Shown: positions 1-6,699 of the stretch, piece by piece
How positions within the stretch are numbered: the first letter of the stretch is position 1
Layout: the number at the start of each line of letters is the position of its first letter
Virus record (IMG/VR): IMGVR_UViG_3300035670_000690
Span: 1 to 36,590 of that record
Reading direction: 5' to 3' (one strand)
Source of the DNA: a virus
Length of the DNA: 36,590 nucleotides
Translations under genes and position numbers: made by a program
Notes under the pieces: model-generated
Databases searched by the model: none
Seen by the model: the letters and a program-made list of their open reading frames with translations, nothing else
Told to the model about the DNA's origin: nothing

Positions 1-127
1 GTGAAGAAGGATTCAGTTCGTGGAGTGAACGCGTTCAACCGTCGCATCGCCGAGCAACGTCTGGAGCGCACATTCCAAAAAGCGATCTGCTTGCCGCGCG
101 ACTACATGTCCGGTTTGAAATATGAGG
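1..127. repeat. Terminal overlap, left copy
   Basis: These 127 bases are identical to the last 127 bases of the window (36464-36590). The repeat lies inside one open reading frame that continues across the join, so it is best read as the overlap left when a circular genome is assembled. 127 is also a common largest k-mer size of short-read assemblers. The non-redundant genome is therefore 36,463 bp. A genuine terminal repeat of this exact length cannot be excluded from sequence alone. Confidence 0.93.
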
Positions 128-798
128 GCATAGTCGTTCACCTCGCTGGCGACACCTTCTCCGGCGACATCCACGAGGAGTTGGCCCGCACCAACGAGGC
201 CACCCCGCTGGAGACACTCCTCTACTGGCTCGACCCGTTCGTCGCCGGGTTCAAGATGCTGGCCGATCAGTACGACAAGGTTCACGTGGTGTCGGTCCCA
301 GGCAACCACGACCGAACCACCAGAAAGCCGGTGATGAAAGGCCGTGTCGAAACGTCGCTGCATTACCTGTTCTCAAAACTTCTCGAACGCGAATTCAAGG
401 GAGACGACCGCATCACCTGGGATATTCCCCAGTCGCCGGACGCGATGACGGTTGTTTACAACACCCGCATTCTCACGACTCACGGCGACCAGTTCCGTGG
501 CGGTGGCGGCATCGGCGGCATCTTGATTCCGATTCTGCGGGGCGACGCCAAGAAGCGTCAACGACAGCAGGCTGTCGGTGAGCCATACGACTTGATGGTG
601 CTCGGACACTTCCACCAGTACATCGCTGGTCCCGGAGTTCTCATCAACGGCTCGCTGAAGGGGTATGACGAGTACGCGTTCCAAAACAACTTCGCGTATG
701 AGGCTCCGCAGCAGGCACTTTTCCTGGTGACCCCGGAGCACGGTCCGAACTTCTATTTGCCGATCCAATGCGCCAATAAGCGTGAAGAGCGCTGGTAA
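1..798 (+). CDS. Metallophosphoesterase with N-terminal HTH, 3' part (continues from 36011)
   Basis: This is the C-terminal part (265 codons) of a 416-residue calcineurin-like metallophosphoesterase whose first 151 codons are at 36011-36463. The GTG at position 1 is an internal valine codon, not a start. In joined numbering the family metal ligands are all present: DLH (D145, H147) in the other part, GDT with D202, GNHD (N253, H254), a later THGD and a final GHFH. Such enzymes hydrolyse phosphomono- or phosphodiesters and include nucleases of the SbcD/Mre11 type. The substrate here is unknown. It is the last gene of the late block, and a strong terminator follows 35 bp after its stop. Phages often carry such enzymes near their structural genes. 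A role in DNA processing or in turnover of host nucleotides is inference. Confidence 0.92.
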   Translation: MKKDSVRGVNAFNRRIAEQRLERTFQKAICLPRDYMSGLKYEGIVVHLAGDTFSGDIHEELARTNEATPLETLLYWLDPFVAGFKMLADQYDKVHVVSVPGNHDRTTRKPVMKGRVETSLHYLFSKLLEREFKGDDRITWDIPQSPDAMTVVYNTRILTTHGDQFRGGGGIGGILIPILRGDAKKRQRQQAVGEPYDLMVLGHFHQYIAGPGVLINGSLKGYDEYAFQNNFAYEAPQQALFLVTPEHGPNFYLPIQCANKREERW

Positions 799-833
799 CA
801 CGCGTCACGAGCGCATTACAGCCGCTTGAAATA

Positions 834-866
834 GGTGGGGGTACATAGAGGTACCCCCACCTTTTC
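834..866. terminator. Bidirectional terminator between the late block and integrase
   Basis: There is a perfect 11 bp stem (834-844 pairing with 851-861) with a 6 nt loop, followed on the + strand by TTTT at 862-865. On the - strand the stem is followed by TATTTC. It sits between the convergent ends of the metallophosphoesterase (stop at 798) and integrase (stop at 873), so it can end both the late transcript and the integrase transcript. Confidence 0.88.
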
Positions 867-872
867 AATGCC

Positions 873-1976
873 CTAAATCGCCTTCTTTACGCGATTGATG
901 TAGTCCGGGTCCGAGTGGAGATACAGCGTCTGGGTGATCGATGGGTTCGCATGACCCATCATCCGCGAGATGTCCTCCAAAGCAATCTTGCCTTCACGAC
1001 GCCACTTCGAACCGCAGTAATGCCGGAGGCTGTGCAACGCCAAGTGCTCGGGGTAGCCAGACTTCTTGCGCAAGCGCTTCATCACGACACACCAGTTGCT
1101 GTTCGTGATTGCATTCCCGGTCTCAGTCTGGGCGATGAACTCGCCATCTTCGCACGTGTCCACGAACTCTTTCAGGACATCGACACGATCCTCGGCGATC
1201 ACTACACGGCGGACACCCGCCTCAGTCTTGGGACGCTTCACCTCACCCGGCTCGCGAGACGTTTTGACAAACACGACGCGCTCGGCAAAGTCGAAGTCTG
1301 AGGGACGCAGGCCGCGGATCTCCGACCAGCGAAGACCACACGTGCGAGCCATCTCGACGATGAACCCGTACAGGGCCTTCATAGCCCAGGCCGTGGCAAC
1401 CAGTGAATTGGCTTCCGATTCCTTGGGAAGTTCCCACGACTCGACGGGACGGAGTTGAACGTCCATCACCCCGTTCTTGCCTCGCGGCATGCGAAGGTTC
1501 GCAGACGGCTCCTGCCCGGCGACCCAGACGCCATGCTTGACACCATAGTTCCCGATGTAGCGCAGAACTTTCTTGGCCTTCGAGACGGTGTGCTTTGAGA
1601 AGCCGGCGTCGGAGATCTGTTTCAAGACCGCCTTGCAGTCCTCCTGGGATACCGTACGCGCCTTCTTCGAGCCGAGCGCTGGGATGATGTGGATGCGCAG
1701 GATCGAGCGAAGGTTCTGATACGCCTTCTCGTTCCAGCCCTCGAACTCGTCCCGTGCCATCGCCTTATCGGCGACACCACCGAACGTGCCTTCAGGTGAG
1801 CCCGAGCCGCCGGCGGCGATGCGGGCCTCGACTTGCCGGGCAAGATCGCAAGCCTCCTGCCAGGAGGTCTTGGTGCGCTCGACGACCTTGCCGTTCTCGC
1901 GCCAACGGATACGGACATGGTCTGCCCGTTCGACCACCGATACGGTGCCGAACTTGGCCTTACGTAGTTTCTTCAT
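873..1976 (-). CDS. int: Tyrosine recombinase (phage integrase)
   Basis: This 367-residue site-specific recombinase would insert the phage genome into the host chromosome by recombining attP with attB. All catalytic positions of the tyrosine recombinase family are visible: R216 (in GLRWSEI), a lysine around 250 (RPKT), H315 and R318 (HSLRH), H342 (GH) and the nucleophile Y352 (TLYLH). Residues 1-60 form a basic, beta-rich segment like the arm-binding domain of lambda-type integrases. Residues 80-165 resemble the SAM-like core-binding domain. The ATG overlaps the stop of the excisionase-like gene in a TAATG, so the two are probably translated together. The gene reads leftward into the terminator at 834-866. 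The length and full set of residues indicate an active enzyme. Confidence 0.96.
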   Translation of the reverse strand: MKKLRKAKFGTVSVVERADHVRIRWRENGKVVERTKTSWQEACDLARQVEARIAAGGSGSPEGTFGGVADKAMARDEFEGWNEKAYQNLRSILRIHIIPALGSKKARTVSQEDCKAVLKQISDAGFSKHTVSKAKKVLRYIGNYGVKHGVWVAGQEPSANLRMPRGKNGVMDVQLRPVESWELPKESEANSLVATAWAMKALYGFIVEMARTCGLRWSEIRGLRPSDFDFAERVVFVKTSREPGEVKRPKTEAGVRRVVIAEDRVDVLKEFVDTCEDGEFIAQTETGNAITNSNWCVVMKRLRKKSGYPEHLALHSLRHYCGSKWRREGKIALEDISRMMGHANPSITQTLYLHSDPDYINRVKKAI

Positions 1977-2233
1977 TATGCAGCCTTCTTTCTTGATTTG
2001 ATTTGAGGCCCGCGGGACTTCCCTCTTAGGAGGTCCGGCGAGATGTACATGTAGTCGCTGTTGATTGATTTGGATCGGGCCACCCAGCGGTCCAGCTCAT
2101 CGCTGTTGATCCGCGGGGACTTGGGCCCGATGTACACGACCGCCGGGAAGGTCGAGTCGGTACGCGCCTTGCGCCATACCGTCGTCCTGTGCCAGCCGAG
2201 TCGCTTAGCTGTCTCTGTGATGCTGATAAGCAT
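1976..2233 (-). CDS. Excisionase-like small DNA-binding protein
   Basis: An 85-residue basic protein begins MLISITETAKRLG. Residues 5-25 look like the MerR/Xis-type winged helix (TETAKRLGWHRTTVWRKA), followed by a wing-like stretch (FPAVVYIGPKSPRINSDELDRW). Proteins of this size and fold directly upstream of an integrase usually act as recombination directionality factors or as regulators of int. The frame stays open upstream to 2605, but that extension runs through the attP repeats and is not protein-like, so the ATG at 2233 is chosen. No good ribosome site is seen before it. The stop overlaps the integrase start (TAATG). The name excisionase rests on position and fold and is not certain. 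Confidence 0.8.
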   Translation of the reverse strand: MLISITETAKRLGWHRTTVWRKARTDSTFPAVVYIGPKSPRINSDELDRWVARSKSINSDYMYISPDLLRGKSRGPQIKSRKKAA

Positions 2234-2252
2234 GAAGAGACGGTGACTGCAA

Positions 2253-2267
2253 GGCTGGCTATGACAC
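2253..2267 (-). promoter_or_regulatory. Shared 15 bp motif before the excisionase gene
   Basis: On the - strand this reads GTGTCATAGCCAGCC and ends 19 bp before the excisionase start. A copy with one mismatch lies at 9472-9486, upstream of the Sak4-like gene and in the same orientation. It could be an operator or the -10 part of an early leftward promoter. No convincing -35 box is seen at normal spacing in either place. Confidence 0.4.
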
Positions 2268-2303
2268 TCCCCGCCAAAGATTCGACATCGACCAGGGCGA
2301 AAC

Positions 2304-2541
2304 GTGGGGAAGAAAATGGGGAAGCACCTGCTAAACGCCAATAATGACGGGGCTAACAGGGCATGAATATCTTGCCTTCCAAGCAAGTTACGACACCTCA
2401 CGCGTTGGGCGCATTTTCGCAAAACCCCGATGATCATTGGCTTTTCGGGCATTCCCCTGGTAGCGGGTGTCAGCAGAAATGTGGGGAAAAACGTGGGGAA
2501 ACGGCACGAAAAGGTCCGATTGTGGGGAAGAACGTGGGGAA
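2304..2541. other. attP: Probable attP: three paired arm repeats around a core site
   Basis: Six copies of GTGGGGAA (one is ATGGGGAA) occur as three tandem pairs starting at 2304/2316, 2481/2493 and 2522/2534. The two copies in every pair are exactly 12 bp apart. Such paired direct repeats are the usual form of integrase arm-type sites. Between the first pair and the other two lies an imperfect dyad at 2371-2387 (CTTGC-CTTCCAA-GCAAG), with 5 bp inverted half-sites around 7 bp, the geometry of a tyrosine recombinase core site. The region lies directly upstream of xis-int. It has no protein-like reading frame and accounts for most of the gene-free stretch 2234-2568. The assignment is by pattern and position only. 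Confidence 0.75.
2371..2387 (+). other. Candidate attP core, shaped like a tRNA-Gly anticodon arm
   Basis: CTTGCCTTCCAAGCAAG folds as a 5 bp stem with a 7 nt loop CTTCCAA, whose middle triplet TCC is the glycine anticodon. The TTACG that follows resembles a tRNA variable loop, but no T-arm or acceptor strand comes after it. It shares the 13-mer TGCCTTCCAAGCA with the true tRNA at 2569-2642 (there at 2596-2608). It is best explained as the crossover site matching a host tRNA-Gly(UCC) gene. Confidence 0.65.
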
Positions 2542-2568
2542 GACTCATATAGTTTGGACAGTACCACT

Positions 2569-2642
2569 GCGGGTGAAGTGTTGTGGTGGCACCTCTGCCT
2601 TCCAAGCAGATAGGGCGGGTTCAATTCCCGTCACCCGCTCCA
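2569..2642 (+). tRNA. tRNA-Gly(UCC) with encoded CCA
   Basis: The 74 nt fold as a complete tRNA. A 7 bp acceptor stem GCGGGTG/CACCCGC is followed by discriminator T and an encoded CCA at 2640-2642. There is a D arm with the GG loop, an anticodon stem TCTGC/GCAGA with loop CTTCCAA (anticodon TCC), and a T arm GCGGG-TTCAATT-CCCGT. The U discriminator fits glycine. Position 8 is A and position 14 is T, whereas nearly all tRNAs have U8 and A14; the pair appears to be swapped. The gene follows the attP arm repeats directly and may replace a host tRNA-Gly disrupted by integration. A TATAGT at 2548-2553 could be a -10 box, without a clear -35. Confidence 0.9.
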
Positions 2643-2671
2643 GGAAACACCGGATGGTTACGGTTTAGAGC

Positions 2672-3781
2672 ATGCCTTCTAAGAAGCCCGCGAAGAAGAG
2701 CCATCCCAAGGCTGCCCCAAAGAGTAAGTCTGGAAAGCCGCGGAAGTCGTTAGCGAGTCCAGCCAAACAAGTTGCAGCAGTTTCAAGCCCCCGGGATCTC
2801 ACCGCGGCGAAGGCCGGAAAGAAGGACGAGTTCTACACCCAACTTCCGGACATCGAACGGGAGATGAGGCACTACAAAGACCACTTCAAGGGCAAGGTTG
2901 TTTATCTCAACTGCGACGACCCACGGGTCAGCAACTTCTTCCACTACTTCTCATACAACTTCGAAGCCCTCGGCCTGAAGAAAGTAATCGCAACTTGCTA
3001 CAAGAGCCAGGCGACGGACCTCTTCAGCCAGAACGACAGTGAGCAAGCCATATGGCTCGAGTACACCGGCGACAAGGACGGCAACCGAGTACCTGACATT
3101 GATGAAATTGGCGTCAAGCCACTGAGTGGTGACGGAGACTTTCGCAGCCAAGAGAGCATTGACTTATTGAAACAGGCCGACATCGTCGTCACTAATCCCC
3201 CGTTCTCACTCTTCCGCGAGTACATCGCACAACTAATGGCCCACGAGAAGAAGTTCATCGTTCTTGGCAACATGAACGCAGTCTCATACAAGGAAGTTTT
3301 CCCACTGTTTCGAGCTAATCGAATTTGGTATGGGCCAAGCATTAGCAGCGGAGATCGCGAATTCGGAGTGCCAGCGAGCTATCCATTAGCAGCAGCCGGA
3401 AGCCGAGTAGATGAACACGGAAACAAATTTGTACGGGTGAAGGGCGTTCGCTGGTTTACCAACCTCGATTTCCCGAAGCGCCACGAGGACCTGATTCTCT
3501 ACAAGACCTACAGTCCCGCGGAGTACCCCACTTACGACAACTACGACGCGATAGAAGTCAGCAAAACCAAAGAAATCCCAATGGACTACCCCGGCGTAAT
3601 GGGTGTTCCAATTACTTTCCTGGACAAATACAACCCAGACCAATTCGAGATACTCGGAATGGCTGCTTCAAGCTATGACGAGTACATGATGGGTATCCCA
3701 TTCAAAGGGCAAAAGGATGGGCGCCCGATAGTGGCTGGAGCAAACGTGTACGCCCGAATCTTCATCAAGAGAAAGCGCTGA
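2672..3781 (+). CDS. EcoRI-family adenine-specific DNA methyltransferase
   Basis: This 369-residue protein resembles the EcoRI methylase family of N6-adenine methyltransferases, which transfer a methyl group from S-adenosylmethionine to adenine in a short DNA site. The catalytic NPPF is at 175-178 (ADIVVTNPPFSLF). An upstream segment around 76-95 (VVYLNCDDPRVSNFF) fits the cofactor-binding motif I region of that family. Residues 1-50 are a basic Lys/Pro/Ala/Ser tail resembling histone H1 tails. This tail is unlikely to be part of the enzyme fold, and the true start could lie further in. The DUF262-HNH gene begins 2 bp after the stop, so the two form an operon. The methyltransferase probably protects phage (and lysogen) DNA against its partner or against host restriction. 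The target site cannot be read from the sequence. Confidence 0.85.
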   Translation: MPSKKPAKKSHPKAAPKSKSGKPRKSLASPAKQVAAVSSPRDLTAAKAGKKDEFYTQLPDIEREMRHYKDHFKGKVVYLNCDDPRVSNFFHYFSYNFEALGLKKVIATCYKSQATDLFSQNDSEQAIWLEYTGDKDGNRVPDIDEIGVKPLSGDGDFRSQESIDLLKQADIVVTNPPFSLFREYIAQLMAHEKKFIVLGNMNAVSYKEVFPLFRANRIWYGPSISSGDREFGVPASYPLAAAGSRVDEHGNKFVRVKGVRWFTNLDFPKRHEDLILYKTYSPAEYPTYDNYDAIEVSKTKEIPMDYPGVMGVPITFLDKYNPDQFEILGMAASSYDEYMMGIPFKGQKDGRPIVAGANVYARIFIKRKR

Positions 3782-3783
3782 TC

Positions 3784-4866
3784 ATGAAAATTGAACTCAC
3801 CAACGTCGCGATCCGAGAACTTGCCAAGGAGTACCAGGACAACGCCGAAGAAGGAGTAGTCGGATACTCCGGCCGCCTCGACATACGACCACCCTTTCAA
3901 CGGGAGTTCGTATATAAAGACAAACAGCGAGACGCTGTCGTCGACACCGTGTTCAAGGGCTACCCACTAAACGTCATGTATTGGGCTGTCAAAGTTGACG
4001 GCAACTTCGAGATCATCGACGGTCAGCAGCGAACCATCTCCGTCTGCCAATACGTCAACGGAGACTTCTCATTCGGCGACCGGTACTTCCACAACCTGCA
4101 AGACGACGAGAAAGAGAAGTTTCTCAACTACGAACTCACCGTCTACCGATGCGAAGGAACTGACAGCGAGAAACTCGCATGGTTCAAAACCATCAACATC
4201 GCCGGTGAGAAACTCACCGACCAAGAACTACGCAACGCTGTGTACTCCGGTCCGTGGGTCACGGCCGCTAAGAAGATATTCAGCAAGACCGGGTGCGCCG
4301 CCTACGGCCTCGGAAGCGACTACGTCTCAGGCTCCCCCATCCGCCAGGACTACCTCGAAACCGTCATCGACTGGATCAACAATGGCGACATCGAGGGCTA
4401 CATGGCCACCCACCAGCACGACCCGAACGCCAACACCGAGTGGCTGTACTTCCAAGGTGTTATCAACTGGGTGAAAGCGACGTTCCCGAAGTACCGAAGA
4501 GAGATGAAGACGGTCGCCTGGGGCCCTCTATACAACGAACACAAAGACAAGCCACAGGATGCGAAGAAACTCGAAGAGAAGATCGCGCAACTGATGGCAG
4601 ACGACGACGTGACGAAGAAGTCCGGGGTCTACCACTACGTTCTCACCGGTCATGAGCCAAGCCTGAGCATTAGGGCATTCACCGACAACCAGAAGCGAGA
4701 AGCGTTCGAGCGCCAAAAAGGCGTCTGCCCGAAGTGCAAGAAGACTTTCGACCTAAACGAGATGCAGGCCGACCACATCACGCCTTGGAGCAAGGGCGGA
4801 AAGACCACTTCCGACAACTGCCAGATGCTGTGCAAGGACGACAACCGTCGCAAAAGCGACGTCTAA
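3784..4866 (+). CDS. DUF262 protein with C-terminal HNH nuclease domain
   Basis: A 360-residue protein with two domains. The N-terminal DUF262 (ParB/GmrS-like) domain shows PPFQREFVY at 36-44 and the signature DGQQR at 79-83, associated with nucleotide hydrolysis. The last 48 residues form a zinc-bound HNH nuclease with CPKC (C315, C318), DH at 330-331, N345, C350 and N354. Related two-domain proteins include GmrSD and SspE, which restrict modified or unmodified foreign DNA, though those end in DUF1524 rather than this classical HNH. Placement 2 bp after an adenine methyltransferase suggests a restriction or exclusion cassette, with the methyl mark setting what is cut. This activity is inferred. 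Its stop overlaps the stop of the opposing gene at 4863. Confidence 0.86.
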   Translation: MKIELTNVAIRELAKEYQDNAEEGVVGYSGRLDIRPPFQREFVYKDKQRDAVVDTVFKGYPLNVMYWAVKVDGNFEIIDGQQRTISVCQYVNGDFSFGDRYFHNLQDDEKEKFLNYELTVYRCEGTDSEKLAWFKTINIAGEKLTDQELRNAVYSGPWVTAAKKIFSKTGCAAYGLGSDYVSGSPIRQDYLETVIDWINNGDIEGYMATHQHDPNANTEWLYFQGVINWVKATFPKYRREMKTVAWGPLYNEHKDKPQDAKKLEEKIAQLMADDDVTKKSGVYHYVLTGHEPSLSIRAFTDNQKREAFERQKGVCPKCKKTFDLNEMQADHITPWSKGGKTTSDNCQMLCKDDNRRKSDV

Positions 4867-5153
4867 ACCTCCCGCTCACGAAACGGTGATTTCAGCGGCG
4901 TCCATGACTGCTTCGTCGGGCTGGATGGCTCACCGTTATGCCACCTCATCATCCGCATCTGAAACTTCTCAAAGACGGGTATCTCCCCACCCGACCGAAT
5001 CGCGCCCATGGCAAGGCCACAGATGAACATCAACAACGGCCCCACAGACTCTCTAAATGCCGACCAGCCGCCGATCCACAAAGCATGGACACTCGCCGAC
5101 AAATAGCCGAGTACGTATGCGGTAAAGAACCGATACAAGAGGCGGTACCTCAC
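4863..5153 (-). CDS. Small membrane protein, unknown function
   Basis: A 96-residue protein has two hydrophobic stretches, about residues 6-30 (FFTAYVLGYLSASVHALWIGGW) and 38-54 (VGPLLMFICGLAMGAI), then a polar, basic C-terminal tail. This is the profile of a two-helix inner-membrane protein. It starts with GTG at 5153, directly after the stop of the upstream gene (TAGGTG), so it is probably translated with it. Its stop overlaps that of the DUF262-HNH gene on the other strand, with no terminator between. No family is recognised. Position beside a putative exclusion cassette would allow a superinfection-exclusion role, but nothing in the sequence proves this. Confidence 0.65.
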   Translation of the reverse strand: MRYRLLYRFFTAYVLGYLSASVHALWIGGWSAFRESVGPLLMFICGLAMGAIRSGGEIPVFEKFQMRMMRWHNGEPSSPTKQSWTPLKSPFREREV

Positions 5154-5615
5154 CTAACTCGCTGTAACCGCCCTGAGACGCTGCATCGCATCTCGTAATG
5201 CCTCTGCCAAAGAACCGGTAGCTGACCCGTCGTCTGATATCACACTGTGCTCATCATCTTGAAACGCAAGTGCAGAGGCGGTATCCAAGTCCCGGTTCAC
5301 CACCGAAACGAGACGAACTCGGCGACGCTTCGGATGCATTGACGGCATCGTCTCGTCATCATCCTTCATGCCTGAAATCGGGGCGGCCCACCCGCAAGTT
5401 TCGAGACCGAGGATCGGGGCATCCCCAAACAGCTCTCCCCCAGCAACAATCATCGTCAAACCGATATACACATCAGGAACGATTGCGAGCAGAGTCAGTT
5501 TCCCTTCCTCGGACACTTTGAAGATGCGTGCCCTCCCCAGTTCGAAAGGGTTCTCGTCATGCATCGAGGTCACCCGGTGGTACGCGGCTACGGCTGTTGC
5601 TTCGAGTTTGTTCAT
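5154..5615 (-). CDS. Hypothetical protein
   Basis: A soluble-looking 153-residue protein from the ATG at 5615; an in-frame TTG two codons earlier is also possible. The N-terminal half is mixed alpha/beta (LEATAVAAYHRV, LTLLAIVPDVYIGLTMIVAGG). The C-terminal half has a basic patch KRRRVRLVSVVNRD, then an acidic stretch (DDEHSVISDDGS) and a final helix. No family or catalytic motif is recognised. It is the first gene of a two-gene leftward unit with the membrane protein downstream. Divergent promoters would lie at 5616-5700, where no clear -10/-35 pair is seen. Confidence 0.7.
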   Translation of the reverse strand: MNKLEATAVAAYHRVTSMHDENPFELGRARIFKVSEEGKLTLLAIVPDVYIGLTMIVAGGELFGDAPILGLETCGWAAPISGMKDDDETMPSMHPKRRRVRLVSVVNRDLDTASALAFQDDEHSVISDDGSATGSLAEALRDAMQRLRAVTAS

Positions 5616-5700
5616 AAACAAATGGTGACGGTGGTTGATTCAGCCACACACCCCGCTACGTCTCGATTGTCGCGTAGCCGCGCGGCGGCACCATGTAGCC

Positions 5701-6096
5701 ATGACCACGACACGCAGGAAACCTCGATCTACCAAGGTTCCACCGTTCGACCCTCGACTCATCACCACCTACAACACGGCCCTAATCGTGACGATTCTCC
5801 GCGAACTACACGACATACCAAAAGAAGTCCTGTTCGACCCCCGTTTCATAGTGCTCGCCAGGACGCGAATTGCGGCTACTCACAGCGTCATCAAAGGCTG
5901 CAAAGGTGCGGCACGTGCAATGGCGAAACTGCAACAAGCTGAACAGCGGGGTCAGTCTCGTGGCAAGACTCGAACAAGCACCAAGTCAGACACCGCCAAC
6001 ACCGGCTCCTCAACAGACACGAACTCGGCTGTGTCGTCCGGCCAGAGCCCAGCGTCCACCAACCCGTCCACGATCGCTTTCACGGCAGGCAGATAA
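5701..6096 (+). CDS. Hypothetical protein with low-complexity tail, overlapping the RusA-like gene
   Basis: A predicted 131-residue protein. Residues 1-85 look like a real, basic alpha-helical domain (RLITTYNTALIVTILRELHD, then FDPRFIVLARTRIAATHSV). Residues 90-131 are Ser/Thr/Asn-rich. The last 145 bp lie antisense to the end of the RusA-like gene (5952-6308), which is the more certain of the two, so the tail may be a by-product of the opposite strand. No ribosome site is seen before the ATG. The stretch 5616-5950 has no other plausible gene. The call is kept with moderate doubt. Confidence 0.5.
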   Translation: MTTTRRKPRSTKVPPFDPRLITTYNTALIVTILRELHDIPKEVLFDPRFIVLARTRIAATHSVIKGCKGAARAMAKLQQAEQRGQSRGKTRTSTKSDTANTGSSTDTNSAVSSGQSPASTNPSTIAFTAGR

Positions 6097-6308
6097 TTCG
6101 ACGGGTCTCGACGCGAAGATGCTTTCGCGAACGCAAGCTGTACCAAGACACGGCTCGGCGGCTGCGGCTCTATTCGAAGGTTCCTGGCCCCAGCCATCGC
6201 GGCGAACCGGTAGGCGCGCGTACGTTTAGCTCGCCACGACCAGTGCTTAGTCCGCTCCTGGTTCAAAGACCACGGCTCGTACGGCGGGTAGAAGGTGAAC
6301 TCAACCAT
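5952..6308 (-). CDS. RusA-like Holliday junction resolvase
   Basis: This 118-residue endodeoxyribonuclease belongs by pattern to the RusA family, which cuts four-way DNA junctions formed in recombination and replication. The family core is visible: RRDPSNYLPAVKAIVDGLV (D68, N71, D81), then LWPDD (D91, D92), the usual order of acidic residues. The length matches RusA (about 120). ATG 6308 is preceded by GGGGGA 5 nt upstream and overlaps the end of the HELLH gene by 8 bp. It is the last gene of a leftward unit 7596-5952. It likely acts with the Sak4-like ATPase to resolve recombination intermediates before packaging. Its 3' end overlaps a rightward frame by 145 bp. Confidence 0.88.
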   Translation of the reverse strand: MVEFTFYPPYEPWSLNQERTKHWSWRAKRTRAYRFAAMAGARNLRIEPQPPSRVLVQLAFAKASSRRDPSNYLPAVKAIVDGLVDAGLWPDDTAEFVSVEEPVLAVSDLVLVRVLPRD

Positions 6309-6699
6309 TGACGTCCCCCGGTAGCGGGAAGTACGGGGCGATAGCCACTGCGATCTGGTCAACGGCCCGCTCCAACTGGTAGCTCACCGCGGCAGTAGTA
6401 GCGGCGGCAGCCTTCTCATCCATCGTTGCGGCGACGATGTCGCCAAGGACTTCTGAGATTGATTCGGTGTGAACATGTAGCAGCTCGTGGACGACGGTTG
6501 AGCGCAAATCATCGAGGCTCCACTCCTGCCACTTCTCGTTGAAACGCAGCCGAGCGAGACGTTGCCCGTAGGTCGTTGCGGTGTCAGCGAGGGTGTCTTC
6601 GTCGTCGGTGAACTCCTCGGAGACAACTATCTCCCAATCGCGCAGCCCGAACACATCGGCGACAACACGGACGTAGCGGACAAGTTCGTCGCGTGTCAT
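6301..6699 (-). CDS. HELLH zincin-like protein
   Basis: A 132-residue protein carries HELLHVH at residues 71-77, the HExxH zinc-binding motif of zincin metallopeptidases, in a helix after SLDDLRSTVV. Small HExxH proteins of this size are common in phage early regions, often annotated as SprT-like or of unknown function. A third ligand cannot be assigned with certainty; candidates are the acidic residues following in ISEVLGDIVAATMDE. ATG 6699 is chosen because AGGAGA lies 11 nt upstream and the start overlaps the preceding stop in ATGA. The longer open frame upstream is antisense to nothing but lies within the next gene. The substrate is unknown. Confidence 0.8.
   Translation of the reverse strand: MTRDELVRYVRVVADVFGLRDWEIVVSEEFTDDEDTLADTATTYGQRLARLRFNEKWQEWSLDDLRSTVVHELLHVHTESISEVLGDIVAATMDEKAAAATTAAVSYQLERAVDQIAVAIAPYFPLPGDVNG

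Noticed and set aside
1-127. True direct terminal repeats of a linear phage chromosome
   Set aside because: The repeat is short, lies inside a continuous gene far from the terminase, and has the length of a standard assembly k-mer. An assembly overlap is the better explanation.
2304-2541. DnaA-type or plasmid iteron origin
   Set aside because: The paired repeats flank a recombinase-like core beside xis-int, which fits integrase arm sites better. An origin role is not excluded but has no further support.
2234-2605. Extension of the excisionase-like frame to 2605
   Set aside because: It runs through the attP repeats and the tRNA-like core, has no protein-like composition, and the internal ATG at 2233 gives a complete domain.
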